64,000 nucleotides of DNA from Peronospora farinosa (GCA_947646735.1 CANTFK010000633.1:310001-374000), one strand, 5' to 3'; counted from the stretch's first letter, positions 42,851-55,541 are shown. The notes: a model not told the origin generated them from the sequence alone. Made by a program: numbers and translations.

Positions 42851-45800
42851 TACCCTTGGGATCCCGGTAATCGGAGAGCACTACCAACCTCTCCATGCGA
42901 AGTTAATCACCTCTCACAGTACATGTGCTCGGCAAGTGACATTCATCCCCGAAAAAAATGCAACCTTGTGAGTACAAATTCTACCGACCTCTCCTAAACA
43001 GAGGTTTCGCACGTGAATGCAGTGGTTGGACCGGGGTTCCCATCTGCACACATTGCGGTTGAGCGGGGGTCCCACAAGGGCAATGTGACGACGACTAAGA
43101 GCTCGCCAACGAGTGTGACGTGAACGGACAGGATTCCCCGCGTATAAGCATGATGGTCGAACCTATTTTTTCATTACCACCCACTGTGGTCGAAACGAGG
43201 TACCCAAATGGTCAATTTGTTGTTGAGCAGAAGCTCCCACACGAGTACAACGTGGACAGACAAAAATCCTAAGCAAGAACATTATATTCGAACCGGGGTT
43301 CCCACATAGGCAAAATGTGGTCGAGAAGGAACTCCTACACGGGTTGCGGCGGCCGAGCTGGAACTCTTGCATCAAGTGTCGACGGTCGAGTGTGAGCTTC
43401 TCCCGTCAAGTGTTTCCGGCATCATGGATGAGGGCACCCAGTGCCTAGAGGGGGGGATGGTTTATCACCTGGTTGCGGTTTGCCAGCTTCGAGTAGCGTC
43501 TCAAAGCAAGATAGGGATAATAGCATCGAATATTTAGCGTTGGAATTTGTCCACGCTATCGTGTACGTGGAAGGGAGTCCACAAAGGCGCCAATACATTG
43601 AAGTCATGAGTACGCGTCTCTGATTACAAGGCTTCCAGGGCTCTCCTGGAAGCATTACCTACGCGATCTTTCGGGAGGTAATGTGGGAAAAATGTGTCTC
43701 AACTAAAACGAGGTGGTTACTGTGACAAACGAGAAGCATATGACGCGTTTTCGTAGCGCTGAACCAAAGTCAGCGCGTGAAGAAAGATTTGCGTCGCAAT
43801 CATGGAAGGTGCTCTGAGAGTTCGGTAACCCTGTCTACGATATTGCTTGTGAGTATGCAGACGTGTTCCCGGAAAAGATACCGGCTAAACTTCCTGCTGA
43901 CCGTGGTGTTCGGCATGACATTGATCTAGTTACAGGGTTTAAGTATTGTATGACAAGGCAGTGGCCTTTGCCTCGAGATTTATTCAAAGCTATTGACGCA
44001 TTCTACGAAAGGCCGCCGCAAGGCGAGTCATGTGCGTGAGAATATCTCACCACATTCGAGTCCAAGCTTATGCGTGAATAAGGTTACGGGAGGCTTTCGG
44101 ATAGTGCATGCGTTTAATTAGCTAAATGATACCACATGTTCCTGCACAAGCGCCTATTCCTAGGTAGGACATGGTGTTAAACTCCATGTCCTAAAGTGTC
44201 ATCTTCAGTGCCATTGACGATGACTTTTATCAGAATTTGATGCGACCCAGCGATATCTCACACACAGCGGTAAGCACCTCGAGTGGCATGTTATGGGATG
44301 GCTGGTCATGTCACAGGGATTGAATAATACACCGGCCACCTTTAATCGCATGGTGTCTCAAGTGTTTAGACCACTTCGGAACCATTCTCCCAGCTACTAC
44401 GACGACATCTATATCCACAGTCGCGCTGAGGGCAACCTCAGCGATGTTTAAGGTTCGCGTGCATCTGCTTGGTGAACGTATGTTATGCTTTGTATACCGG
44501 CCTTTTATCGCTGCGCACAGCGATTAAGAGTTCACACCTGTCCCAACGGATGGCACGATGGCTATCATTCTTCTCCAAGTACAGCTTCGTCGTACATTAC
44601 AAGCCAGGCAAGAATAATATTCTCGCTGACGTTTTGTCACGACGTTCCGAATACGATTCTAGGATTGCACTGGGTCGTCAGACGATTGATGACGAGGATG
44701 ATGATCGATGTACGATGTACGATGTGTGTATCGCTGAATTTAACTCGGGTCACATCCGAGCTGTCTTATTCGACGAGTTCGTCGCATCGATCAAGAGCAA
44801 TTCATATTTGCAAACATTTTCAATTATCTGCGTGCTCCCTGCGATTTCGCATTGGGAGCTTTATCACGAACCAAGCGTGATCAAATTCATCAATACAGTT
44901 TAGACAGAGATTTACCTCTGTACAGCATCGATCAATTCTATTCCCCTCGCACGATGATCGCCAACGACATGGATTTGCGCGCTATGATCATCCACAAGTA
45001 TCACGATGCCCCATCTGTTGGTCATTTAGGCCGCAAAAAGAATTTCGCGGCTGTGTCTCGAGACTTCGTCTGGCCCCATGGGCGCACTAATGATTTCAAA
45101 CGTATGAACCATCTCCATCTTCGCAGGCTCTATTGAGATCGTTGCCAATTTCAGCTGAGCCCTGGCGTTCACTTTCGATGGATTTCATCTTCTGGCACAC
45201 CCGATAGTAAAGTTCGTATTGTTATTCTGGTTTTGTCGTCAGATTCAGCAAAATGACACATCTGAAGCCTGTTCGCGCTATGATCGCCTCGGTAGAAACC
45301 TCTGTGCACTTCTTTCACTCGGTGCTGCATCATCATGGGTTTGCCAGAAAACATTATTTCGGTTCGTAATTCGCGTTTCAAATCCGCATATTGGGCGTCA
45401 CTGTTCGAGCTTCTCTGGACAAAATTGCAGATGTCGACAGCAGCCCATCCGGAAACGGATGGGCAAACCGATCTCGTAGACTTAGTTCTCGATAGATGTT
45501 TTTCGATGTTATGCTACTTTCTTCGCAAGCTGAGTGCATCTTACCACCTGTTGACTTCACACTCAACCGTTGTACACGCGTTAACAGAGTTGACGCTATT
45601 TTTTGTAAATTTGGCTTACCACCCTCAAATTTCTACTCTTCTTTCCGTGGGGCGACCCACAGCACCTAGTGGATCCACGCTGGGGGGATGAAGGTGATGA
45701 ACAAAGATCGAGTGCAGCTCACGGTATTTTTAATGTAGTAATTTGATCCAAGGCGAAGAATGCTGCTTTGATGCCACCTGACGTAGCGTCCCCGCTAGCT

Positions 45801-46225
45801 CGATGGATTGTGCAAACATTAATTGATTTGTCTTCGGATAAGCGTGCATCTCCTTATAACTACGCGCCGATTGAGTCGGCGCGACCAATTGATGACATGG
45901 CTGTGTCGGAGTTTATCCTTCAACGTCAAGACACCATCCGGTTTGTACGCGACTCACTTCAGTCTGCAGTGGACCATCAGAAAGAGAACGCTGACAAACA
46001 TGGTAAAAGAACATGAGCAAGTTAGAGATACATTATTGTCTACAGAAGGTCTAATGGATTCAGCAACTACTAACCGAGGCGCGACTGAACTCGCGCCACG
46101 CTTCATCGGTCCATTCAAGGTTCTGAAGGCAATCGGCGTGCTTACACACTGGACGTTCCCTCATCATTGCGTCTCCACCCGACGTTCTACGTCGGGCAAC
46201 TAAAAGAATATCGTCCGGCTACGCT

Positions 46226-47646
46226 TCACGGATTGGCTTTGATGCCGGATCCACCGGTCCGTAGGTTGATCGGCCTTCCCGTCGTGCTCGACGCGCCGAC
46301 AACATCGGGTGCGGTTGCGTTGCCGTGTGTGCTCGACCAAGGACCTGGGACCTGGCGATCCAGTACCCTCATCCGTTCTAGCAGCTCACGGTTTGACTGC
46401 CGGATATCACTCGCGATCTTTTCCGCCTTTGCAGCACGCTCAAGGGCAGCCACAGCTTCCATCTGAACATCGGCAGCCTTGTTTGCGGCCTGATCCACAT
46501 CGTCCTGGCCAATCAGGACGCCAACATTACCATCTCGAGGGTCCACCACCGCTTGTATATGCAAAAGGAAAGGTACGATAGATTTTGGATCGTATTGTGG
46601 GTCACGAAGACCCTCTCCGAGCAGTGCTACAGTCGGCTCATGAGAAGCGCACGGTTCCATCCGCGCGCAGGTATTGTGTACTTCGAGTTGGATTTCCGCC
46701 CGAGCAGGATACGTGGGAGCCGCGTTCCTCTCTTCTTCAAGACATTTGAGATGTTGTTCAGTGATACTAGACTGTGGAGTCGGGCTACTCCGATACGAGC
46801 GTGAACGTGAATGCTCTCTTGATAAACGATAACGGCGGGGCGACCCACGACGTCGAGAAAGAGAACGATGAAGTGATTGAGAACGTTGTGGTGAATATAT
46901 ATCGCCGCGACCACGAGACACAACCCTCGCAGCAGGACGCGCAAGCGAACGTGTCGCTTTCTTGAGCTGATTATTCAGCAGAGATCGACTCCGCTGATAC
47001 GAGTGATGTTGCCAGCGAGGTGCACCACGAATAACTGCGGTCCTCCGTTCGCTCAGACTTCGTTCGCGTTCGCTGAGTGGACACTTAGCGATGTGTCGTT
47101 GCCATTCGTCATGAGTTGTACGTGGCATCGAGTCACAAGATTGGCATCTTGCATTGACATGAACGAAGCAGAGACGGTACCCATTCCAAGCATTTTCACA
47201 CACTTCGCATAGCGCGCCGATGGAGTGACCGGCGCCAAGTTCCTCTTGATTGGCGAGCCACAGTTAAAGCTGCTACCATCCTCGAGCATCCGATTTTAAC
47301 GTCGGATGAAGGCGCACCAGGAGCGTTGCAGGTCTTCGTATCCGATTCCATCAAGACACTCTCCACGCAGTTTACGAAAACGACGGAAGTAGTCCTGCAT
47401 TGTTTCCAGTGAGTCCGGAGCGCGAGGAGCTCCGGAAAAGACATACATCGCCCAAGGTATAAGTTGTTGCGCTATAATGTTGGTGGTTGCACTCCCGCTG
47501 ATGGTGCTTGGGAGTGCTGCAGTGTTGGGTATCGTGCGTTCAGAAATCGCTTGCTCGTTTGTGAGCTTTAGTATTTCGACAGTTGAGCACTCACGGTTGG
47601 TGAGTGCTATCTTAAGAAGGTTGTGATGCAATGGGCCACATTGCAT
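46226..47646 (-). pseudogene. Antisense coding region of the old gypsy copy
   Basis: Two frames on the minus strand together match the antisense region of the younger copy. The N-terminal piece (47646-47296) contains LIPWAMYVFSGAP and RFRKLRGE and ends in LQRSWCAFIRR just before a TAA. The second piece is a 325-codon frame (47203-46226), joined upstream to LCEVC. It has the Cys/His cluster GYRLCFVHVNARCQSC, an Arg/Ser-rich middle (SREHSRSRSYRSS) and an Ala/Glu/Arg-rich coiled-coil tail (AAVAALERAAKAEK-like). A frame change separates the pieces near 47205. The sense strand here is not coding for most of this length, yet the antisense frame stays open for 325 codons. Function unknown. Confidence 0.55.
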
Positions 47647-47958
47647 ATATAGAATTAGCAGAAATCAGCAATTACACTTGTATGCAGGTGCTGTGCCCAA
47701 ATAGCGAGCACAGCGTGGCAATATATTATTGGAGCCTAAACACCCAGTATGGACTAATGATAAATCAGCCTGAATTTGTGTGGTTCCCGAAAGGCGGGAA
47801 CACTGTCGTATATATTACGACTTAAAATCTTCGTAATTAGTACAAATGAAACACAAAATAAAAATCGGAGTTAAATTTACTTAGTACCTAATCTCTGGAC
47901 TTGAGTCTTCTTCAAGCGCACGTGTGAGCTAGTGACGGTACGTTCTAGCCCCGTTACA
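47627..47958 (+). repeat. 3' LTR of the decayed gypsy (332 bp)
   Basis: Starts TGCAATGGGCC after a purine-rich tract (AAGAAGG) and ends AGCCCCGTTACA. Its ends align with the 319-bp LTRs of the neighbouring element (TGTAATGGGGC...TAGCCCGTTACA), so the families are related. Confidence 0.75.
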
Positions 47959-48229
47959 GTATTCACATGAGCCAACCGATTATATGTCAACGTCGATCAT
48001 CGTTTTGACGTCTCGGTACTTGTATACCTGAACTTGTGCCGTTTGAGCTGTCACCATTTGCGCCCCCTGTCTTCGTACCCCAATTAGGGTATGTATGTGG
48101 TACTTTCTTGGCGCTTTGGAACAAATCTTGCCATCACCACGTCGAAGTATGTCTGTAGATTGTTTACCCTTTGTAGGAGCTTCCCTCTGGCACGACTTCG
48201 TCGCGCTTCAAGGAAATTGTTTCGATCTA
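47959..48229. other. Host or older sequence between two gypsy elements
   Basis: 270 bp with no recognised feature; its last five bases, ATCTA, are the target duplication of the next element. Confidence 0.5.
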
Positions 48230-48548
48230 TGTAATGGGGCAACCTATTACATGAGTAGTTATAGGATTAATACATAATTACATAAGTAGGCATAGGGCAG
48301 TATCCAATTAGCGGATACTGCGCGTCATTTTATTATTGGTTTATTATTGGGGTGCCAGACCCAATAATTAGCCAATAATAAATTGACTTCCATATTGAGT
48401 GGTTCCCATGAGCTAGGGAACATATTCGCACTTACTGCGAATTATAACTATAACAAAAATAAAACAGAGTTATATTTACGAGTTAATTAAGAGCGCTTCC
48501 TCAACGCCCTTTTAGTGTAAGACGGTAACGGGTCCTTAGCCCGTTACA
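48230..48548 (+). repeat. 5' LTR of the gypsy element
   Basis: 319 bp, TGTAATGGGGC...CCGTTACA. Compared with the 3' copy it differs at about six positions. Confidence 0.95.
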
Positions 48549-48550
48549 CC

Positions 48551-48563
48551 TGGTAGCACTTAG
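48551..48563 (+). promoter_or_regulatory. Primer-binding site of the gypsy element
   Basis: TGGTAGCAC... begins two bases after the LTR. TGG pairs with a tRNA CCA end and the following bases would fit an initiator-Met tRNA 3' end ending GTGCTACCA; the host tRNA is not in the window, so identity is inferred. Confidence 0.5.
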
Positions 48564-48589
48564 TAGTCCTTCCAATGACCAGATTCGAG

Positions 48590-49616
48590 ATGAACATGGG
48601 CGAGTCTCCGGTGGCTCCAGCGGTCTCGCTGGAGCATTTTGATTTTCCACATCTCACCTCGGTGGAGTGGTAGGCACTACATCGCCTCGCGGCGGTGTCT
48701 GGCGAAACTATTGTGACGTCGCTGCTGAGCACAGCGACGCCCGATGATCAACGTGCCGCCATCCAAGACTTTATGGTGCGCGAGCTCGCCGAAGCGAATC
48801 GGCGAGTATTGACTCCCTCGCGCACTTCGCACCATGATGCTATCAAGATGGAGACGTCAACGTACTTTGGTGATGGTCCAAATCGTCTCCCCCCTACTCT
48901 CTGGTTTTGCGAGGTGGATATTGCAACAGCGTCAAGATTAATTGACGCTCCGACGGCCGAGGTCAATTTCCTGATGTCTCGTCTTGTTGGCAAAGCCAAG
49001 GAATGGGCTCTCGGAAAGCTCGTCGTAGATGAGTCGGCGTTTCTCTACGCTGGACTATATCCAGCGTGACTTAAGACTGGCTTTCGAGCCTCCTCAAGAT
49101 GAATCTCGCTTGCGTGCAGATTTATTCTCACTCCGACAGGGCAAGCTGTCGATGCGTGACTACGTGCAGAAGACACGTCATCTTGCTTCGTGCATTATCA
49201 CGCAGCCAATTGACATGGCTTCACACATCCATGTCTTTATTTTTGGTATGCAAGAGGGCATGAAGCGTTACTGCCTCACACGTGCTGATCCAAAGTCCCT
49301 CGAGGAGGAATTTGCCCTCGCGCTTCGTGAGGATTACACTGTCGCGTCGTCGTACATGCACGCAGCGCCACAACATCCCCGGACGTCTGGCCCAGAGCCA
49401 ATGGAAATTGATGCAATTGAGTGCTCTCGTGGTCGCGGCAAATCATTAGGCCGCGACATTCGCAATCCTAACACGATGAAGTGTTTTCGCTGTGGTAAAA
49501 CAGGCCATCGTGCGGCTGTCTGTCGTGCACCTGCGCCGGTGACTATGAACACAGCTGTCTCACGAGGAGACGCTGTATCGTCGGTGGTCCCGCCAAAAAA
49601 CGAGCGGTTACAGTAG
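48590..49616 (+). pseudogene. Gypsy gag, interrupted
   Basis: ATG at 48590 or 48596 opens a frame with MGESPVAPAVSLEHFDF, stopped by TAG at 48671-48673 and then open to 49069. The capsid-like region then continues in the next frame from about 49042 (LDYIQRDLRLAFEPPQDE, LSMRDYVQKTRHLAS). It ends in the nucleocapsid knuckle CFRCGKTGHRAAVC (about 49480). The frame change coincides with a TTT run at 49040-49042. Gag packages element RNA in virus-like particles. Confidence 0.85.
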
Positions 49617-49769
49617 GCGTGGGGAGCCCTACTGGCAGAAATGAAGCCCCGAGTACTCAGGTGGCAGCTCGGGCTCCTAGCCCCAAAGTGATTCATACTT
49701 ACTTCAATGCCACCACCATGCGCGATGATTCGAGACTGATTTTTTATTATCAGTCTCATCGTCGCTGGA

Positions 49770-52700
49770 GTGAAGCGACCACTTCGAGCGTTGTTGGATT
49801 CTGGCGCTTCCAACAACTTCTTTCGTGCATCCTGTTGGTCCCTTCTCCCGTCGACTGTCACGGTTCGAGAAGGTCCAGGTGACATCGTTGTCAAACTTGC
49901 CGATGGAAAACCAAAACGTGTCCCGCGTAAAACAGTGGTTTTACCGTACACTTTCGACGGTTTCCAGAGCAACGACGAATTTTTGGTGTACGAGATGAGC
50001 TATGCATTTGATTGCATACTTGGGATACCGTGGCTGTCATGGTATCAGCCGAAGATAAATTGGCTATCTCGGTCCGTCAAACGACGAAGCGGTTATGACG
50101 TCAGTGAAGTGTTTACTCATTTGTTGGTCGCTTCATCCGATTGGCCTCACGTCAGGGTCGTGAACGAACTCGCCACGACTAGTAGTCAACACAGACAGAG
50201 CGATGGCCCTCTGTGCGCAATATGTTCCGTTACACTGACGGAGCCACACAACGAGGCGGTCGAACAGCGGTTCCCGCACACACGGACATCGGTCAAACAG
50301 GGGTTCCCGATTCTTAACGAGGCGGTCGAGCAGGGGCTCCCGCATACAAGCACATCGGACGAGCAGAGGCTCCCGATCAATTTCGAGGCGGTCGAGTAGG
50401 GGCTCCCGCATACACGCACATCGGACGAGCAGAGGCTCCCGATCAATTTCGAGGCGGTCGAGCAGGGGCTCCCGCATACAAGCACATCGGACGAGCAGTG
50501 GCTCCCGATCAATTTCCAGGAGGTCGAGCAGGGGCTCCCGCGTACAAGTACATCGGACGAGCAGAGGCTTCCGATAAATATCGAGGCGGTCGAGCAGGGG
50601 CTCCCGCAAGCAAGTGAAGAGGTCGAAGACGAAATCCCGCTTTTGATTGACGAGAATGGGCGTACTACGGATCCGCATGAGACCGACGTGGTGGAGACAG
50701 AGCTCCCACGTCTAGAGGGGGGTACATCATCCTCTTGTGATAGCGACGTGCCAGTCTCGAGCAGGGGCTCGAGACGCAAGAGAAAACGCAATAAAGAAGC
50801 ACTCCGATCACCGAGACGACGTAATTCACGTCAACATGCTGATGCATTTGATTCCGTAGTGACGGAATCCGTATGCGCACTTGAATATGTGGAGGGATCC
50901 CCACATTGTGGCCGCTACATTGAGGTAGCGATCCCACCGTGCACTGCTGCAGATATCACATCTCTGCCAGACCTTAAATGGAAAGACTTCCTTCATGACC
51001 TCAAGGTCGGCGACATCGAGCAAGTGTGCATCGTTTCAGCCACCGAAGCAGCCAGTGAAGAAGTTCTGGAGGCTCGCCCGAAGAGCGCCGAGCCTAAATC
51101 AGCGCGCGAAGAACGCTTCGCGGCACAGCCTTGGGATGCTTTTTCGTGCTTCGGGCAACCCTGTATACGATATCGCCCGTGTGTACGCCGATATTTTCCC
51201 GGAGAAAATTCCAGCTGAGCTTCCGGCGGATCGTAGTGTGCGGCACGAGATAGATCTCGTGCCAGGATCGAAATACTGCGTGACAAGGCAGTGGCCGTTA
51301 CCGCACGACCAAGTCATCGCTATTGATGAATTTTTCGAGGGTCGCCGCAAGGCTGGCCATGTCCGCGAGAGTATCTCGCCACATTCGAGTCCGACTTTCT
51401 ATGTGAAGAAAGCCACCGGCGGTTGGCGCATTGTGCACGCATTGTGCACGCTTTCAACAAGCTGAATGACGCCACTATCCCGGCTCAAACGCCTATCCCT
51501 CAAAAAGACATGGTATTAAATACCATGTCCGGGAGCGAGATCTACACCGCCATAGATCTGACAGACGGTTTCTATCAGATCCTCATGAGGGACAGTGACA
51601 TTTCGTTCACTGCGGTCAGCACCCCAAGCGGGATGCTTTGGGAGTGGTTAGTCATGCCACAAGGTCTTAAGAACGCTCCAGCTACGTTCAATCGGATGGT
51701 GACACAAGTACTTCGCCCACTTCGCGACTTTGCACCGAGCTACTTTGACGATATTTTTGTTCACAGCCGCACTGAGCTTTTGCTCAGCACTACGGAGGTA
51801 CACCTTCGATACTTGAAGCAGGTGTTTCAAGTTATGCGCGAGAATAAATTGTATGCGAATTTGAAGAAATGTGTCTTCTGCGCTCCCGAGATTCCAGTAC
51901 TCGGTTGCTACGTCAGCAAAGAAGGTGTCCGCGCTGATCCTGAGAAGATTTCATCGATCTGTTCCTGGCAAACGCCCAGGAACCAAACTGAATTACGTCA
52001 ATGGCTCGGTCTGGCGAATTACTTGCATAATTATACAAAGAACTATGCTGAGCTAATTCAGCCATTATCGACTTTGCTCAAGAAAGATGCAGTATGGTTA
52101 TGGACGGCAGAACATCAATCTGCCTTCGACTCCGTAAAGAAGAGCTTGTCCGAGGCACCGGTGCTGATGTTACCTGATGACTCTAAGCCATTCCACGTCG
52201 TGTGCGACGCGAGCAATTTCGCTATAGGATGTGCCTTCATGCAATTTGATGACGAGGGTCGAGAGCGCGTCGTGAGTTTTCAATCACGACAGATGAAACC
52301 TGCCGAGAAAAATTATCCGGTACACGACAAGGAACTTTTGGCTATGCGTTACGCGATAATCAAGTTTAGAGTATATTTGCTCGGCGAAAAGATGTTTTCT
52401 ATCTACACAGATCACGCATCATTGCGTGCCGCCGTCAAGAGTCCTCACTTGTACCAGTGTATGGCACGGTGGTTGTCATTTTTTGCCGAGTATAATTTTG
52501 TGGTGCATTACAAGCCTGGCAAGAATAACATTCTCGCTGACGCGCTTTCTCGTCGTCCTGATTACGATCCTTGGCGTGATATGGGTCATCAAACGGAGTA
52601 TGTTGATGACGACGAAGATATCTGTGTGTGTTGTATTGAACTGGGGCCAATGCGATGATTTCGACCCCCGTGCTTTCGATCCGAACTCAGATCGCTGAAT

Positions 52701-54956
52701 CCTACGCGAATGATTCCTTCTATGCAGGAATCATCAACTATCTCAGGGACCCGAGCGAAAAATTACTCGCGAAGTTGACGAAACCAACACGCGACAACAT
52801 CAAGCGTTACGCACTTGACGGTCCGTTGCTGACGTACACGATGGACGTCTTTGATTCCCCGCGTGTCGTCATCCCTGCTGATGACGACCTTCGAGCCCGA
52901 TTGGTTCATGAATTTCACGACAGCCCAGCTGGCGGACACCTGGGTCGCGAGAAGACGTTTGCAGCTATTTCTCGCGTATTTTTTCTGGCCGAGAATGTAT
53001 AAATACATCAAGAAATGGATGCGCTCCTGTGAAACCTGTCAGCGTGTGAAGCCTGCGCCGTCTTCACAAGCCCCATTGCGTCCGCTTCCGATTGTTACGG
53101 AAGCATGGCGCTCGGTATGCATGGATTTTATCTTTGGCCTTCCACCGGATGAACAGAAACGCACGAGCGTATTGGTTCTAGTGGATCGATTTAGCAAAAT
53201 GGTGCATTTTGCTCCGGTCTCCGCCAACATTACGGCGGAGACGACAGCGAAGATCTTCATTGATCTTATCTTTAGGCATCACGGCTTGCCAGAATCTATT
53301 GTTTCAGACCGTGACCCGCGTTTCACTTCGGCTTTCTGGGCCGAATTATTCCATCTATTAGGCACGCGGTTGCTTATGTCTACGGCGGCCCATCCAGAGA
53401 CGTATGGGCAAACGGAGCGTGTGAACAGAGTGATCGAAGATGTCTTGCGCAGTTATGCAACATCGTTCTCATCATGGAGCTCATTTCTTCCACTTGCAGA
53501 GTTTGCAATCAACAATGCTGTCCACGCGTCAACCGGGTTGACGCCATTTTTCGTTAACAACGCGAGGCATCCTCGCGTTCCGGCGCTGCTTGCTCTCTCA
53601 GCTTCAGAGCACCCTGTCTCCAAGCATGATGGGGGAGTATGTACGGATGGAATTGCGCCGAAACTATTGATGAGTGATTACGATGCGCATAAGGCTGCTG
53701 CCGATGCACCTAATACTGGTAATTTGTGGCCAACGGCATATCGACTCCTGACGCGATGCTTTCCATCGCGTCTCCCGTTGCCAATTTTGCTCCAAAAGAA
53801 CATACGTCGCCTGTAAGTTCGGCTGCAGTAACCGAATTTCTACTATTACGACAAGGAATCACGCGTTTTGTGCGTGATGCATTACAAGAGGCAGTCGACA
53901 AGCAAAAGGAGAATGCAGACAGAAGAGGTCGAAAGAATATGTTGACATTTCAAGAAGGTGACAGAGTATTGTTATCAACAAGTGGATTACCAAACACCTC
54001 AGTGACGAGTTTGGGCGCTAATAAGTTAGCGCCAAGATATATTGGCCCCTTTCGGGTTGTTAAGGTGCATGGTGACGCTTACACGCTAGACATACCTACA
54101 TCTATGCGTTTGCACCCGACGTTCTACGTCGGGCGCCTCAAGGCTTACCTGCCGGCGGATCTCCCTTCGAATCTTCCCCGCTCTTCTGTGCCGGCTCGAA
54201 ATCCGACATCCCTTGACGACGACGTTGACGACTACTGGGACCAAGTCCTGCCCGAACGCGTGCAGACTCGATCTGCTGGGGCCCTCCGAACGCAGTCGTC
54301 TCAAGTTGACGTAGGCGCTCAACCAGTACCAGCTGCTCACGTCGAGTCCGCTCAGCAGCCTCAGTCGCAGCATCCGCACGATCTTGAGCTTTCTCAGCCA
54401 TCTCGCGAGCATCAAGTAGGGCATTCTTCGACTCCTCGGCTTCAGCACGGAGTAGGCGCAACTCATCATTCGACTGTACAGGAGCCCGATTGCGAGAATC
54501 GGCGCTCATCGCCAGAGGTCTTCCGTCGTGATGCTCCTCCTCCCTTAGTTGATGCATCGGGTGCGACGCTGGATTGTCGATCGAATTGTCGATCACGAGG
54601 ATCACAAGTCCCAGGCGCCGAGTAATAACTCGGTGCCCATGAAGAAGCGTGTCGAGAAACATTACAGGGTTCGCTGGTTGGGATATTCCCCGGCGGACGA
54701 TACATGGGAGCCATCGAGTACGCTGTCCCAAGATGTCCCGGACGTGGTCGAGGACTATGAGTCCCGTAGAAAGACGGTGATCGCGACCGACGCTGCCGGT
54801 TCCATCCCCGATCTCGCGAGCCGTAATACTCGCAAGCAACGAAACCACGACGACCTCCCGAGCGACTTCGAGACCGAGACCTATTACGAGGCTCGGGAGC
54901 ATACGGATGATACGGTTGACGACCTCGGCTACGTGAATGCCGTCGGAGATCGTTAG
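49770..54956 (+). pseudogene. Gypsy pol: protease, RT, RNase H, integrase, chromodomain; multiple lesions
   Basis: Protease begins LRALLDSGASNNFF (49790). A TAG lies at 50397-50399 inside the 66-bp repeats. RT runs from IPAELPADRSVRHEIDL through YTAIDLTDGFYQILMR and SYFDDIFVHSR (about 51740). RNase H follows with FHVVCDASNFAIGC and YKPGKNNILADALSRR (52500-52560). Integrase has the HHCC region (VHEFHDSPAGGHLGR), the core (FGLPPDEQ, LVDRFSKMVHF, SDRDPRFTSAFW) and LAPRYIGPFRVVK. The chromodomain is HYRVRWLGYSPADDTWEPSS (54660-54715). Frame changes occur near 51140, 51428 (an 11-bp duplication), 52650, 52980, about 53735 and about 54580, so no polyprotein can be made. Confidence 0.9.
50253..50605 (+). 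repeat. 66-bp tandem repeats in the pol spacer
   Basis: Five full units start at 50253, 50319, 50385, 50451 and 50517, followed by a partial unit at 50583. Each encodes 22 residues of the type EAVEQGLPHTSTSDEQRLPI plus NF. Related but decayed repeats are seen in the older copy at 43010-43430. Confidence 0.93.
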
Positions 54957-55541
54957 GACGCGCTCTCACTCGCCGTAGCTCGGACACCTGGAGCTCCGAA
55001 AGGCTTCTCTCACAACGGGCAATCCGTGGACGAACATGATCGGGCATGCCTCGCGCACACACCAAGTAGTCCCATTCCTGCCGGACCGGTCGCGATCTGC
55101 CCACGTTGCACGTTGGACATCCCTCACGAACGTGGACGTAACAAAGGTGATACTCGTCACACGTCATACGACAGATGCGCCGGCGCAGGTCGCCCATAGC
55201 GTGTCTATCACGCGTTCCCTCGCGACCGTATAACCAGGACGTGAAGGACGTTCCTTCACGTCGGCTCGTGTTCCAGCGCCTGATGAAGCACACCAAGACC
55301 TCTGCAACGCATCGTCGGTATATGCGTTGTTCGTTGCCTTGCCTCTCACTGTACGGTATCGCGTGAAAAGGTCCTTCATGACCTCCAGTGGCTCGGGTTC
55401 GACAGCACCTTCAAGACCATACAAGCGCCACGGTTTCAAGTCCCCATCCATGACCTGCGGCGCCTGCTCTCTACGGATTGTCGCTTGGTGTTCCCAGTTC
55501 TGGTTGTCAGAGACATTGTTTCGTGTACGCCTAGGGACCAT
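54138..55541 (-). pseudogene. Antisense coding region at the 3' end of the gypsy element
   Basis: ATG at 55541 starts a minus-strand frame with LKPWRLYGLEGAV, EVMKDLFTRYRTVRG and LQRSWC. One missing base then moves the homology into the frame 55296-54466: FIRRWN, DEYHLCYVHVREGCPTC (Cys/His cluster), then an Arg/Ser-rich region (RNRSRSRSRSGGRRG). A second frame change near 54490 leads to an Ala/Glu/Arg coiled coil (AREMAEKAQDRADAATEAAE), which ends at 54138. The same module order exists in the older copy at 46226-47646. The N-terminal part lies in the pol-LTR spacer, where no sense frame exists; the C-terminal part overlaps the chromodomain end of pol. Protein function unknown; it is not an integrase, envelope or known accessory family that I recognise. 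Confidence 0.6.

Larger units (their letters stand above)
42990..47958 (+). mobile_element. Heavily decayed Ty3/gypsy element, 3' LTR retained
   Basis: Blocks occur in the same order as in the complete element at 48230. Degenerate spacer repeats (43010-43430) come first. Then come the block with [14 protein letters not shown] (about 43565), the RT N-terminus (NPVYDIA, ADVFPEKIPA, 43830-43900) and RT pieces SHTAVSTSSGMLWDG and SYYDDIYIHSR (44250-44420). RNase H end (YKPGKNNILADVLSRR, 44580-44645), the integrase zinc region and core (44870-45700) and the integrase C-terminus (RLHPTFYVGQLKEY, about 46170-46210) follow. Part of RT/RNase H is deleted near 44430-44460. The 5' end is not delimited. 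An antisense frame and the LTR close the element. Confidence 0.8.
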
